A DNA stretch of 64,000 nt from the NCBI RefSeq assembly GCF_003382285.1, contig NZ_QTJR01000002.1, forward strand, positions 62,001-126,000, in the 5' to 3' direction. Of this stretch, positions 1 to 8,333 are shown one piece after another. The stretch's first letter is position 1. Each line of letters opens with the position of its first letter. The notes under the pieces were generated by a model, which saw nothing but the letters and a program-made list of their open reading frames with translations, did no database searches and was not told the DNA's origin. The position numbers and the translations under genes are program-made. This DNA comes from Lysobacter soli. GTDB lineage: Bacteria > Pseudomonadota > Gammaproteobacteria > Xanthomonadales > Xanthomonadaceae.

Positions 1-710
1 CACGGCACGCGTCGTGCGAGGCCTTCCTCGATCGTGTACACGCATGGCGCGCACAGGCCGCACGGCTTGCCACGCACGGGGCGATGGCAGAACCACGTCA
101 TCTCCATGATGCCGTCCCAGCCGGCCGCGCGCGATTCGCGTTCGATCCCGCGCTTGTCGACGTGGAACAGCGGGAAGCCGAACGCGCCGAACAACGTGTG
201 TTCAGGCGTTCCGATGCGCGCCGGATCCACGCGCACGCTGCGGAAGCCTGCCGGGTGGTCGACTTCGACGACGAAACCGCGCAGCAGCGCCTGCACCTTG
301 TCGTCCACGTGCACGCCCAGTTCCATGCCGTCGAGCGTGTGGTCGCGACAGAACGCCGGCAGCCACGCATATTGGCTCCCGATGAACGAACGACGGCGGA
401 TCTTCGACAGCGCGAAGGCGATATCGTCGTCCACCACGATGTCCGCCACCGCCGCGCGCCGTAGCGGCTGCAGCAGCTCGCGCGTGTGGGGGAACTCCTC
501 GTTCAGGCGCTGCGCGATGCGCGCCATCGTGTCGATCTCGGTATCCGTCGACGGACGCGTGCGATCTTCCAGGTAATAGGGAATCACGCGCGCGCGATCG
601 CGCAACAGCAGCTGCAACAGGCGGAACGTGGAATCCCAGCCGCCGGTCCAGAGCAGCTTCACGCTTCGCGCGTCCTCGTGCAGGTCATTGTTGACGCGCG
701 TGCTGCGCAT
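1..710 (-). CDS. PP-loop ATPase, QueC-like (partial, C-terminus beyond left edge)
   Basis: Translated from the minus strand, 236 complete codons before the window edge. An N-terminal PP-loop (WTGGWDST, residues 21-28) is the ATP-pyrophosphatase signature, a variant of the usual SGGxDS. Near the end is a four-cysteine cluster (C208, C217, C220, C223 in the pattern C-x8-C-x2-C-x2-C) like the zinc site of QueC, the 7-cyano-7-deazaguanine synthase. PP-loop enzymes adenylate a carboxylate or carbonyl and replace the AMP with nitrogen or sulfur. The ATG at 710 has AAGAGGA upstream; an in-frame ATG at 770 is an alternative start. No queD, queE or queF is visible, so a role in queuosine synthesis is not supported. 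It is divergent from the diiron/VOC/aminotransferase genes and may act with them (inference). Family is fairly sure, substrate unknown. Confidence 0.75.
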   Translation of the reverse strand, partial: MRSTRVNNDLHEDARSVKLLWTGGWDSTFRLLQLLLRDRARVIPYYLEDRTRPSTDTEIDTMARIAQRLNEEFPHTRELLQPLRRAAVADIVVDDDIAFALSKIRRRSFIGSQYAWLPAFCRDHTLDGMELGVHVDDKVQALLRGFVVEVDHPAGFRSVRVDPARIGTPEHTLFGAFGFPLFHVDKRGIERESRAAGWDGIMEMTWFCHRPVRGKPCGLCAPCVYTIEEGLARRVP

Positions 711-1074
711 GCGGCGCGGTTCCTCTTCGCGATGCGGGGAGACAGGACATGCGTTGTAGCAGTCGTGCATGAAGGATGCATCGCTGTCGTCGGCAGGCTC
801 GCATGCGCTTCGTAAAGGTAGATGAATACTGGCTGTTCGAAGAACAACATGAATGCGCGATCGCGTGAAGCGCGTCTTCGCAAACGTGAGCGCAATCGCG
901 AAATTCCCCGCAATTCCAGTGAAAACGAGAGGTCGTGGTCAAAAGGGAGTGAACCTTGCCATGATTCCTGCGGGGTATGCTCCAGCCGCACTCGATGTTC
1001 GTCATCGACGAGTTCGCTTCCCTCCACGCGCAGCGCATGCAATGCGTGCAACGCGCCTCTACCGGACCGGATGC
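711..1074. promoter_or_regulatory. divergent intergenic region
   Basis: A 364-base gap between the PP-loop gene on the minus strand and the diiron oxygenase-like gene on the plus strand. It must hold promoters for both. Open frames run through it, but none resembles a protein and their starts lack ribosome binding sites. No clear operator, hairpin or RNA gene was recognised. Confidence 0.5.
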
Positions 1075-1851
1075 ATGTCCCTGGAAAACAGTCTGAGCCC
1101 GCTGACCACGCCCTCCTTTCCTGTCGCGATGCATCGCGGCGAATGGGACAGGGACAGTTTCTGGACGTTCGCGGACGCTGCCAAGGAAGCTACCGAAGCG
1201 CTTGCGGCGCAGAAGATGAAGGCGCTGGAGAACATGCCGGTCGAGGCGCTGCGCGAGTTCTGCACGCAGTACCGCTTCTTCACCATCGAATACATCAGCG
1301 ATCTCGCGCTGCTGCTCGCCAAGCTCCCCTTCGGCGGCCTGCGCAGCCTGTTGAGCCAGATCCTCTCGGAGGAACTCGGTGAAGGCGACGCCTCGCGCGC
1401 GCATCCGGAGATCTACGATCGCTTCCTCGCCAGCATCGGCGTGCCACGCGACCGGCTGGATCGCGGCTTGCCGGAGAACCGCCGCATCCTCGGCGCGCTC
1501 ACGCAGGAAATGGCGCAGCGCGATCCGGCCTTCGGCGTCGGCCTGCGCGGCATGGGCGGCGAGTGCCTGTGCCAGACCTACCTGTCGGTGATGTTCGACC
1601 ACCTGCGCGTGCATCCCTACATGCAGGAGAACGCCGACCGCATCGACTGGGAGTTCTGGACGATCCACACCGGCGAGGAAGACATCGTCCACGGCGAACT
1701 CACGCGTGCGGCGATCGACCGCTACATCCAGGACGAGCCGGGCGCACTGCCGGATCTTGCGCAGGGCTACGAGCGCAGCATCACGGCATGGAACCGCTTC
1801 TGGCAGAACATCTTCGACGCGTGCGCGCCGCAGCGGAGTGCCGTCTCGTGA
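1075..1851 (+). CDS. heme-oxygenase-like diiron protein (iron-containing redox enzyme family)
   Basis: 258 residues, helical throughout, with the metal-ligand pattern of the heme-oxygenase-like diiron oxidase/oxygenase (HDO) superfamily: EELGxG...AH (E99/E100, H110), E163, and FWTIHxxxEDIVH (H198, E202/D203, H206). Known members (UndA, SznF, CADD) use a diiron centre and O2 to cleave or hydroxylate carboxylates, amines or aromatic side chains. The frame is open far upstream, but ATG 1075 is chosen because similarity to the family begins after it. Its TGA overlaps the GTG of the next gene, so the two are translationally coupled. The tight linkage to VOC and aminotransferase genes suggests a biosynthetic or catabolic module acting on an amino-acid-like substrate (inference). 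The reaction cannot be read from sequence. Confidence 0.75.
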   Translation: MSLENSLSPLTTPSFPVAMHRGEWDRDSFWTFADAAKEATEALAAQKMKALENMPVEALREFCTQYRFFTIEYISDLALLLAKLPFGGLRSLLSQILSEELGEGDASRAHPEIYDRFLASIGVPRDRLDRGLPENRRILGALTQEMAQRDPAFGVGLRGMGGECLCQTYLSVMFDHLRVHPYMQENADRIDWEFWTIHTGEEDIVHGELTRAAIDRYIQDEPGALPDLAQGYERSITAWNRFWQNIFDACAPQRSAVS

Positions 1852-2279
1852 GCGAGGCGCCGCGCAGGATCACGCAGTTCCACCTCGCGTTCCCCGTGCG
1901 CGACCTCGACGAGGCGCGCCACTTCTACGGCGAGGTGATCGGTTGCCCGCAGGGCCGCACCGACGTGTCGTACCAGGATTTCGATTTCTTCGGCCACCAC
2001 CTGGTGGCGCACATCGCGCCCGATGGCGCGCCGCTGCAGACCGGCCGTTTCGACGGCGAAGCGGTGCCGGTGCCGCATTTCGGCATGAACCTCGACCGCC
2101 AGTCGTGGGAGACGCTCGCCCAGCGCGTGAAGACCGCCGGTGTGCAGTTCGCCGAAGAGCCGCACTTGCGCCTGAAGGGCAAGCCCGGCCAGCATGTGAC
2201 GATGTTCTTCTTCGATCCGTCGGGCAATGCGCTGGAATTCAAGTCGTTCGACGATCCGGAGCAGACCTTCATTCCCTGA
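1848..2279 (+). CDS. VOC family (glyoxalase/dioxygenase fold) protein
   Basis: 143 residues starting at GTG 1848, which overlaps the stop of the preceding diiron gene by four bases (GTGA). One vicinal-oxygen-chelate unit of two beta-alpha-beta-beta-beta repeats. The expected metal ligands are present: H12 in FHLAFPV, H77 in VPHFGM and E130 in NALEFKSF, so the protein is probably an active metalloenzyme rather than a resistance-type binder. The ending FFDPSGNALEFKSF is the usual VOC C-terminal strand. It is the middle gene of the diiron / VOC / aminotransferase set. VOC enzymes do isomerisation, ring cleavage or epimerisation; which one here is unknown. Confidence 0.85.
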   Translation: MSEAPRRITQFHLAFPVRDLDEARHFYGEVIGCPQGRTDVSYQDFDFFGHHLVAHIAPDGAPLQTGRFDGEAVPVPHFGMNLDRQSWETLAQRVKTAGVQFAEEPHLRLKGKPGQHVTMFFFDPSGNALEFKSFDDPEQTFIP

Positions 2280-2299
2280 GGTCACTGAAGGCGATCGAC

Positions 2300-3670
2300 A
2301 TGCGTGAGGCTTCCCTGCAAGGCGCCGGCGGAGCCGCGCCGTCGACCGCGCGTCGCGACGACCGCGCGCACGTGCTGCATTCGTGGTCGGCCATCGACAC
2401 GTTGAATCCGACCGTCGTCGCCGGCGCGTCGGGTTCGCATTTCTGGGACGAGGAAGGCCGGCGCTACATCGACCTGTCGAGCCAGCTCGTCAACGTCAAC
2501 GTCGGCCACCAGCATCCCAGGCTCGTCGCCGCGATCCAGGCGCAGGCCGCGACGCTGTGCACCATCGCGCCGTACCACGCGAATGCGGCGACGAGCGAAG
2601 CGGCGCGATTGATTGCCGAGGTTGCGCCGGGCGATCTCAACCGCGTGTTCTTCACCAACGGCGGCGCCGAGGCCATCGAGAACGCGATGCGCATGGCACG
2701 CCTGCACACCGGCCGCCACAAGGTGCTGGCGATGTACCGCAGCTACCACGGCGCCACGGCCGGCGCGATCACGGCCTCGGGCGATCCGCGCCGCTGGCCG
2801 GCGGAGCCGGGCATGCCGGGCATCGCGCGCTTCTGGGGACCGTATCCGTATCGCTCCGCGTTCCATGCGCGCGACGAACGCGAGGAATGCGAGCGTGCGC
2901 TCGCGCACCTGGCCGACACGATCGCCGTGGAAGGCCCGCACGCGATCGCGGCGATCCTGATGGAAAGCGTGGTCGGCGGTAACGGCATCCTCGTGCCGCC
3001 GGACGGCTACCTGCAGGGCGTGCGCGCGCTGTGCGACGCGCATGGCATCGTGATGATCGCCGACGAGGTGATGGCCGGTTTCGGCCGCTGCGGCGAGTGG
3101 TTCGCGATCGACCGGTGGAACGTCGTGCCCGACCTGATCACCTTCGCCAAGGGCGTGAACTGCGGCTACGTGCCGCTGGGCGGCGTGATCATCTCCGACG
3201 CCATCGCCGCGAGTTTCGCCAAACGCGCGTATCCGGGCGGGCTCACGTACGCGGGCCATCCGCTGGCGTGCGCGGCGGCCGTGGCCTGCATCGGCATCTA
3301 TCGCGAGGAAAGCCTGATCGAACGTGCGCGTGCACTCGGCGACACGATCATCGGCCCCGAACTGCGCGCGATGCAGGCGCGGCATCCGTCCATCGGCGAC
3401 GTGCGCGGGCTCGGTGCGTTCTGGGCGATCGAACTCGTGCGCGATCGCGACACGCGCGAGGCGCTGGTGCCGTTCAACGCAAGTGGCGATGCCAATGCGC
3501 CGATGATGCAGTTCGCCGCTGAGTGCAAACGCCTGGGTGCGTGGCCGTTGGTGATGGGCAATCGCCTGCACGTCGTGCCGCCGCTGAACATCGAGGAAGG
3601 CACGCTGCGCGAAGGACTCGCCATCGTCGACGAAGCGCTCGCGGTGGCGGACCGCTTCACCGCGAACTGA
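2300..3670 (+). CDS. class III (AGAT_III) pyridoxal-phosphate aminotransferase
   Basis: 456 residues from ATG 2300, 20 bases after the VOC gene. Hallmarks of class III omega-aminotransferases are present: FFTNGGAEAIENA (phosphate-binding turn, residues 117-129), YHGAT (149-153), IADEVMAGFGR with D255 contacting the pyridine nitrogen, and TFAKGVNCGY with Schiff-base K284. A relative of taurine, beta-alanine or 4-aminobutyrate:pyruvate transaminases by overall pattern. It moves an amino group between a primary amine and a keto acid. Position as third gene after the diiron and VOC proteins suggests it supplies or removes the amine of their shared substrate (inference). Substrate not determinable. 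Confidence 0.88.
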   Translation: MREASLQGAGGAAPSTARRDDRAHVLHSWSAIDTLNPTVVAGASGSHFWDEEGRRYIDLSSQLVNVNVGHQHPRLVAAIQAQAATLCTIAPYHANAATSEAARLIAEVAPGDLNRVFFTNGGAEAIENAMRMARLHTGRHKVLAMYRSYHGATAGAITASGDPRRWPAEPGMPGIARFWGPYPYRSAFHARDEREECERALAHLADTIAVEGPHAIAAILMESVVGGNGILVPPDGYLQGVRALCDAHGIVMIADEVMAGFGRCGEWFAIDRWNVVPDLITFAKGVNCGYVPLGGVIISDAIAASFAKRAYPGGLTYAGHPLACAAAVACIGIYREESLIERARALGDTIIGPELRAMQARHPSIGDVRGLGAFWAIELVRDRDTREALVPFNASGDANAPMMQFAAECKRLGAWPLVMGNRLHVVPPLNIEEGTLREGLAIVDEALAVADRFTAN

Positions 3671-3743
3671 CGGCCTTGCCGATCCGGCCGGGCTTGATCG
3701 ACGTCAGCCCGGCGAGCCCCGCGCGCCCGTACAATGCGCCGCG

Positions 3744-4145
3744 ATGCGCAACCCCGCCCTCCATCGACGGATGACCCTGCTGGCGCTCGCCGCCATGCTG
3801 CTGCTCCTGTCGTTGCCGACGGTTGGGCGCGTGCTGTCGGCGTCGTCGGCCGATTCGCAGGGCGCGTGGGCGCAGATGTGCACCATGGCCGGGCTGAAGC
3901 TCGTGAAGCTCGCCCCGGCCGATGACGCCGGTTCGCTTGAGACGCCCGCGCCGAAACACGCGCTGCCCGGCGAGGATTGCGCCTACTGCCCGGTGCTCGC
4001 CGGCCTGGCGATGTTGCTGGTGTGGACGCTGTTCGCGGCGCCGCCCGCAATGCGCCGCGCACTGCCGCCATGGCGACACGCGCCGCTGCGCGCGTTCACG
4101 CATCCCAGTGGCCTGGGCTCGCGCGGCCCGCCGATCGCCCTCTAG
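3744..4145 (+). CDS. DUF2946-type small membrane protein
   Basis: 133 residues. An N-terminal hydrophobic stretch (about residues 10-28, signal peptide or anchor), a short periplasmic part carrying the motif DCAYCPVL (near residues 79-86), then a second membrane segment (about 85-103) and a basic proline-rich tail. The paired cysteines flanking a tyrosine are the typical mark of DUF2946 proteins, which commonly sit beside TonB-dependent receptors and copper genes. Here the receptor follows 66 bases downstream on the same strand. The likely role is assistance to metal handling or uptake by that receptor (inference from context). Confidence 0.7.
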   Translation: MRNPALHRRMTLLALAAMLLLLSLPTVGRVLSASSADSQGAWAQMCTMAGLKLVKLAPADDAGSLETPAPKHALPGEDCAYCPVLAGLAMLLVWTLFAAPPAMRRALPPWRHAPLRAFTHPSGLGSRGPPIAL

Positions 4146-4211
4146 AAACCACGACACCTTCCTTCCGCGCGTGCACTTCGCGCGCGCGTTCGTGCTTTCC
4201 GGAGTTTCCCC

Positions 4212-6281
4212 ATGTCGATCCTTTCGTTCGCGATGCCGCGCGCATCGCGGCTGGCCGTTGCCGTGTGCGCGGCGTTCGTTCCCGCTTTTCCAGTCTTCGC
4301 CGATCCGGCGCTTCCCTCGACCACGCTCGACGCCGTCGAAGTGCACGGCGTCCGTCCCGAACTCGCGAGCGCGCCCTCGCTGCAACAGGCGCGCGCGCGC
4401 CTGGACGAACGCGCCGGCGGCACCGCGCTCGTCGATGCCGACGCGTATCGCGATGGCCGCGTCAGCACGCTCACCGATGCGCTCGGTTACGCGCCGGGCG
4501 TGTTCGTGCAATCGCGCTTCGGCGCGGAGGAGGCGCGGCTGTCGATCCGCGGCTCCGGCGTGCAGCGCACCTTCCACGGCCGCGGCATCGAAGTCCTGCA
4601 GGACGGCGTGCCGCTGAACCTCGCCGACGGCGCCTTCGACATGCAGGCGATCGAGCCGCTCGCCGCGCGCTATATCGCGGTCTGGCGTGGCGCGAACGCG
4701 CTCGAATACGGTGCGGCCACGTTGGGCGGCGCGATCGACTTCGTTTCGCCGACCGGCTTCGATGCGCCGATGATCGATGCACGCGTGGAGGCCGGCAGCT
4801 TCGGCTACACGCGCGAGCAGGTCGCCGTGGCGGGTGCATCCGATCGAGCCGACGGGTACGTCAGCCTCACCGGCCTGCAGCAGGACGGCTATCGCGCGCA
4901 TTCGCGGCAGGAGAATTACCGCCTGTTCGGCAACGCGGGCTATCGCTTCAGCGACACGCTCGACGGACGCGTGTACCTCACGCACGTCGATACGCGCTCG
5001 GAACTGCCGGGCAACCTCACGCTCGCGCAGTCGAAGGCCGACCCGCGCGCCGCCAACGCGGGCAATATCGCGCTCGACCAGCGCCGCGATTACACGCTCG
5101 ACCGCATCGCCGGACGATTGGGCTGGACGCCGTCCGAAGGCCGCACGCTGGTCGTGTCGACGTGGCTGTCGGACAAGTCGCTGCACCATCCGATCTACCA
5201 GGTGCTCGACCAGGACAGCCGCGACGTCGGCATCGACGCGCGCTGGCGCGACGAAGGCGAACTTTCCGGGCATCGCAACGTGCTCGTTGCTGGCGTGGCG
5301 TACACGCGTGGCGACATCGACGACGACCGCTTCGTTAACGTCGCGGGGCACGCGGGCGGCCGCACCAACCGCTTCGATCAGCGCGCCACCAACGCCAAGG
5401 CCTACGTCGAAAACCAGACCTGGCTCGATGCGCGGTGGGTGGTATCGCTGGGTGCGCAGGAACTGCATTCGACGCGGCGCTCGCGCGACGGCTACATCAC
5501 CGGCGGGCGCGACGAGGGCTTCGACGCCCGCTATTCCGGCGTGAGTCCGAAGCTCGGCGTGCGGTATGTCCTCGACGACACCGCGCAACTGTTCGCCAAC
5601 CTGAGCCGCAGCCTGGAACCGCCGAGCTTCGGCGAACTCACCGGCGGACCGGGCGTCACGCAGGTGGACGAGCAGAAGGCGACGACCGCCGAAATCGGCC
5701 TGCGTGTGCAGCACGAGGCGTTGTCGCTCGATGCCGCGCTGTACCGCGCTCGTGTCGATGGCGAACTCCTCGCGCTGACCGACGGCAACGGGAATCCGCT
5801 GGGCACGATCAACGCCGATCGCACGCTGCACCAGGGGCTGGAACTCGGCCTCGGCTGGCGCATGGCCTCGCAGTGGCTGCTGTCGGCGAACTACCTGTGG
5901 AACGATTTCCGCTTCGAGCACGATGCGGTGTACGGCGACAACCAACTCGCCGGCATCCCGCCGCAGCAGCTGCGCGCATCGTTGCGGTGGTCCCCGGGCG
6001 AGGCCTTCTACGTCGCGCCCAACGTGGAATGGGTACCGCAGGACTACTACATCGACCACGCCAACACGTTCCGCGCACCGGGCTACACGCTGGCCGGCGT
6101 GCGCATGGGCGGGCGCGTCGCGTCGAACTGGTCGTGGTTCGTCGATGCGCGCAACCTCGCCGACCGCCGCTGGATATCGAGCACCAACGTCGTCGCCGAC
6201 GCGCGCGGGCAGGACCAGGCGAACTTCATGCCGGGCGACGGACGCTCGGTGTACGTCGGACTGGAGTGGGCGATGCAGTGA
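4212..6281 (+). CDS. TonB-dependent outer-membrane receptor (metal/siderophore class)
   Basis: 689 residues. Signal peptide at about residues 1-31 ending PVFADP, then a plug domain (about 35-165, with LTDALGYAPGVFVQSRFG, LSIRGSG and LQDGVPLNL) and a 22-strand barrel ending in an aromatic-rich strand. A good Shine-Dalgarno (CGGAG) lies 8 bases before ATG 4212. TonB receptors take up bound ligands such as ferric siderophores, copper or vitamin B12 using energy from TonB-ExbBD. The DUF2946 protein just upstream points to a metal, perhaps copper. Plug and barrel both look intact, and the length is normal. Ligand uncertain. Confidence 0.88.
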   Translation: MSILSFAMPRASRLAVAVCAAFVPAFPVFADPALPSTTLDAVEVHGVRPELASAPSLQQARARLDERAGGTALVDADAYRDGRVSTLTDALGYAPGVFVQSRFGAEEARLSIRGSGVQRTFHGRGIEVLQDGVPLNLADGAFDMQAIEPLAARYIAVWRGANALEYGAATLGGAIDFVSPTGFDAPMIDARVEAGSFGYTREQVAVAGASDRADGYVSLTGLQQDGYRAHSRQENYRLFGNAGYRFSDTLDGRVYLTHVDTRSELPGNLTLAQSKADPRAANAGNIALDQRRDYTLDRIAGRLGWTPSEGRTLVVSTWLSDKSLHHPIYQVLDQDSRDVGIDARWRDEGELSGHRNVLVAGVAYTRGDIDDDRFVNVAGHAGGRTNRFDQRATNAKAYVENQTWLDARWVVSLGAQELHSTRRSRDGYITGGRDEGFDARYSGVSPKLGVRYVLDDTAQLFANLSRSLEPPSFGELTGGPGVTQVDEQKATTAEIGLRVQHEALSLDAALYRARVDGELLALTDGNGNPLGTINADRTLHQGLELGLGWRMASQWLLSANYLWNDFRFEHDAVYGDNQLAGIPPQQLRASLRWSPGEAFYVAPNVEWVPQDYYIDHANTFRAPGYTLAGVRMGGRVASNWSWFVDARNLADRRWISSTNVVADARGQDQANFMPGDGRSVYVGLEWAMQ

Positions 6282-6399
6282 TCGTTGCCGATCGCGTCGG
6301 TTCGTGACCGTGGCACTCGACGGCAGGGCGATTCGCACCCACGATGTCGCCCTCGCCGAAGCGGCCGCTTCGGGCCGCCCTTGCGAAACAGGAGTCCGC

Positions 6400-8223
6400 A
6401 TGCCCCGCAGTGTCCTTACGCTCGTGCTCGCCGCCGTACTCGGCATCGCGGCATCCGCCGTCGCCGCCGAATCGCCCGATGACCTGCGCGCCATGATCGA
6501 CCGGCAGACGATGGAGGAAGTCCGTCAGAACCCGGAGCTGCGCACGCTGCTGGGCATGTCCGGCGACGGCATCGACCTGTCGGGCCAGCTGACCGACGTC
6601 GGCCTCCCGCGCCGGGCCGAGCTTCGTGCGCGCATGCAGCACAACCTCGACGAGGTGATGCGCGTTGATCCCGCCAGGCTCACCGGGCAGGATCGCTGGA
6701 ACTACGGCCTGGTCGTGTGGTTCTACCGCACGCAGATCGACCTGCTGAAGCCCGACTGGGCGCCGGCGTGGATGCCCGCAGGCGCGTCGACCTACGCGGT
6801 GGACCAGCTCTTCAGCATTCCGGTCTCGCTGCCCGGCTTCCTCGAGAACCAGCACGCGGTGCGCGACGAGGCAGGCGCGGTGTCGTACGTGTCGCGCCTG
6901 CATGCGGTGGCGACGAAGATCGACCAGGTGCGCGCGAACTTCGACCTGCAGGCGAAGCAGGGCGTGCTGCCGCCGCAGACGGCGATGGAAGGCGCGGCGT
7001 CGCAGATCCGCATGCTGGTCTCGCGCGATCCGGCGCGGAGCCCGCTGGTGACCTCGTTCGAACGCAAGCTCGCCGCGGTGAAGGCGCTTCCGGCGAAGCG
7101 TCGCGATGAACTCCTCGCGCAGGCCGTCGAGGCCGTGCGCGTCGACGCGAATCCCGCCTATGCGCGCCTGCTTGCGCGGCTAAACGAGGAAATCGCGAAG
7201 AAGCCGGGCGACCACGGCATGTGGGCGCTGCCGGACGGCAAGGCCTTTTACGACGCCTCGCTGCGCTGGAACACCAGCACCAACCTCGACGCCGACCGCA
7301 TCCACCAGATGGGCGTGGACGAAGTGGCGCGCATCGAACGGGAGATGGACGCGCGGCTTCGCGCACAGGGCCGCACCGAAGGCAGCGTCGGCGAGCGCAT
7401 GTCCGCTCTGGTGACGGACCCGCGCTTCCAATACGACGACACCGAGGCCGGGCACGCGGAACTGATCGCCGACATCCGCCGCAACCTCGCGAAGCTCGAT
7501 CCGCATGTGCCGGCGTATTTCGGGCGCACGCCGCCGCAGCCGCTCGACGTTCGTGCCGTGCCGAAGGAAGCCGAGGCGAACGCGCCGGGCGCGTACTACA
7601 TCCAGCCGGCGATGGACGGCTCGCGGCCGGGCATCTTCTTCGTCAATTTCGGCAACCTGAAGGCGAACACGCGCTGGAGCCTGCCGACGCTGACCTACCA
7701 CGAGGGCTCGCCGGGCCATCATTTCCAGATCTCCATCGCGCAGACGCTGACCGACCTGCCGATGCTGCGTCGCAGCCTCAACCCGAGCGCGTTCACCGAA
7801 GGCTGGGCGCTGTACGCCGAGCAGCTCGCCTCCGAGATGGGCCTGTACCGGGACGATCCGTGGGGCGACCTGGGACGCCTGCGCGCGGAGCTGTTCCGCT
7901 CCGTGCGGCTGGTCGTCGACACCGGCCTGCACCGCAAGCGCTGGACGCCGCAGCAGGCGATCGACTACATGCGCGCACACACCGGCATGCCGGAATCGGA
8001 AGTGCGGTCGGAAGTCTTCCGCTACCTCGTGCAGCCGGGGCAGGCGTGCTCGTACAAGATCGGTCACCTGAAGTTCGTCGAGTTGCGCGAACGTGCGCGC
8101 ACCGCCCTGGGCGACCGCTTCGACATCCGCGCCTTCCACGACCTCGTGCTCGGCAACGGCGCGGTTCCGCTGGCGGTGCTGGAAGCGTCGGTGGACGACT
8201 GGATCGCGACGCAGCGCAGGTAA
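6400..8223 (+). CDS. DUF885 family exported metallopeptidase-like protein
   Basis: 607 residues from ATG 6400, with AGGAG six bases upstream. Signal peptide (about 1-24, cleavage after AVAA). The C-terminal half carries YHEGSPGHHFQ (H434-E435...H440) and FTEGWALYAEQ (E467), a gluzincin-like zinc site H-E-x(4)-H plus downstream glutamate that defines DUF885. The family is large in Xanthomonadaceae and is thought to be secreted or periplasmic peptidases or carboxypeptidases; few have been characterised. It follows the TonB receptor by 118 bases and may be independent of it. Family assignment is firm; substrate unknown. Confidence 0.88.
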   Translation: MPRSVLTLVLAAVLGIAASAVAAESPDDLRAMIDRQTMEEVRQNPELRTLLGMSGDGIDLSGQLTDVGLPRRAELRARMQHNLDEVMRVDPARLTGQDRWNYGLVVWFYRTQIDLLKPDWAPAWMPAGASTYAVDQLFSIPVSLPGFLENQHAVRDEAGAVSYVSRLHAVATKIDQVRANFDLQAKQGVLPPQTAMEGAASQIRMLVSRDPARSPLVTSFERKLAAVKALPAKRRDELLAQAVEAVRVDANPAYARLLARLNEEIAKKPGDHGMWALPDGKAFYDASLRWNTSTNLDADRIHQMGVDEVARIEREMDARLRAQGRTEGSVGERMSALVTDPRFQYDDTEAGHAELIADIRRNLAKLDPHVPAYFGRTPPQPLDVRAVPKEAEANAPGAYYIQPAMDGSRPGIFFVNFGNLKANTRWSLPTLTYHEGSPGHHFQISIAQTLTDLPMLRRSLNPSAFTEGWALYAEQLASEMGLYRDDPWGDLGRLRAELFRSVRLVVDTGLHRKRWTPQQAIDYMRAHTGMPESEVRSEVFRYLVQPGQACSYKIGHLKFVELRERARTALGDRFDIRAFHDLVLGNGAVPLAVLEASVDDWIATQRR

Positions 8224-8333
8224 CGCATCGCCTCGAAGGCGTGAAGAAGCGCGGCCTCGACACGTGGCCGCGCCTCGGCGCGCGCTGCGTCGAATTCCCC
8301 TAGACTCCCGCCTGGAACACCGGAGTGCGTGCG

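Noticed and set aside
3657-6494. Long minus-strand open frame opposite the TonB receptor
   Set aside because: It is arginine/alanine-rich with no family motif; GC-rich codon bias keeps the antisense frame open. The plus-strand receptor has leader, plug and barrel.
8325-8333. GTG start for the MscS gene
   Set aside because: It overlaps the CGGAG site that is correctly placed for ATG 8334.
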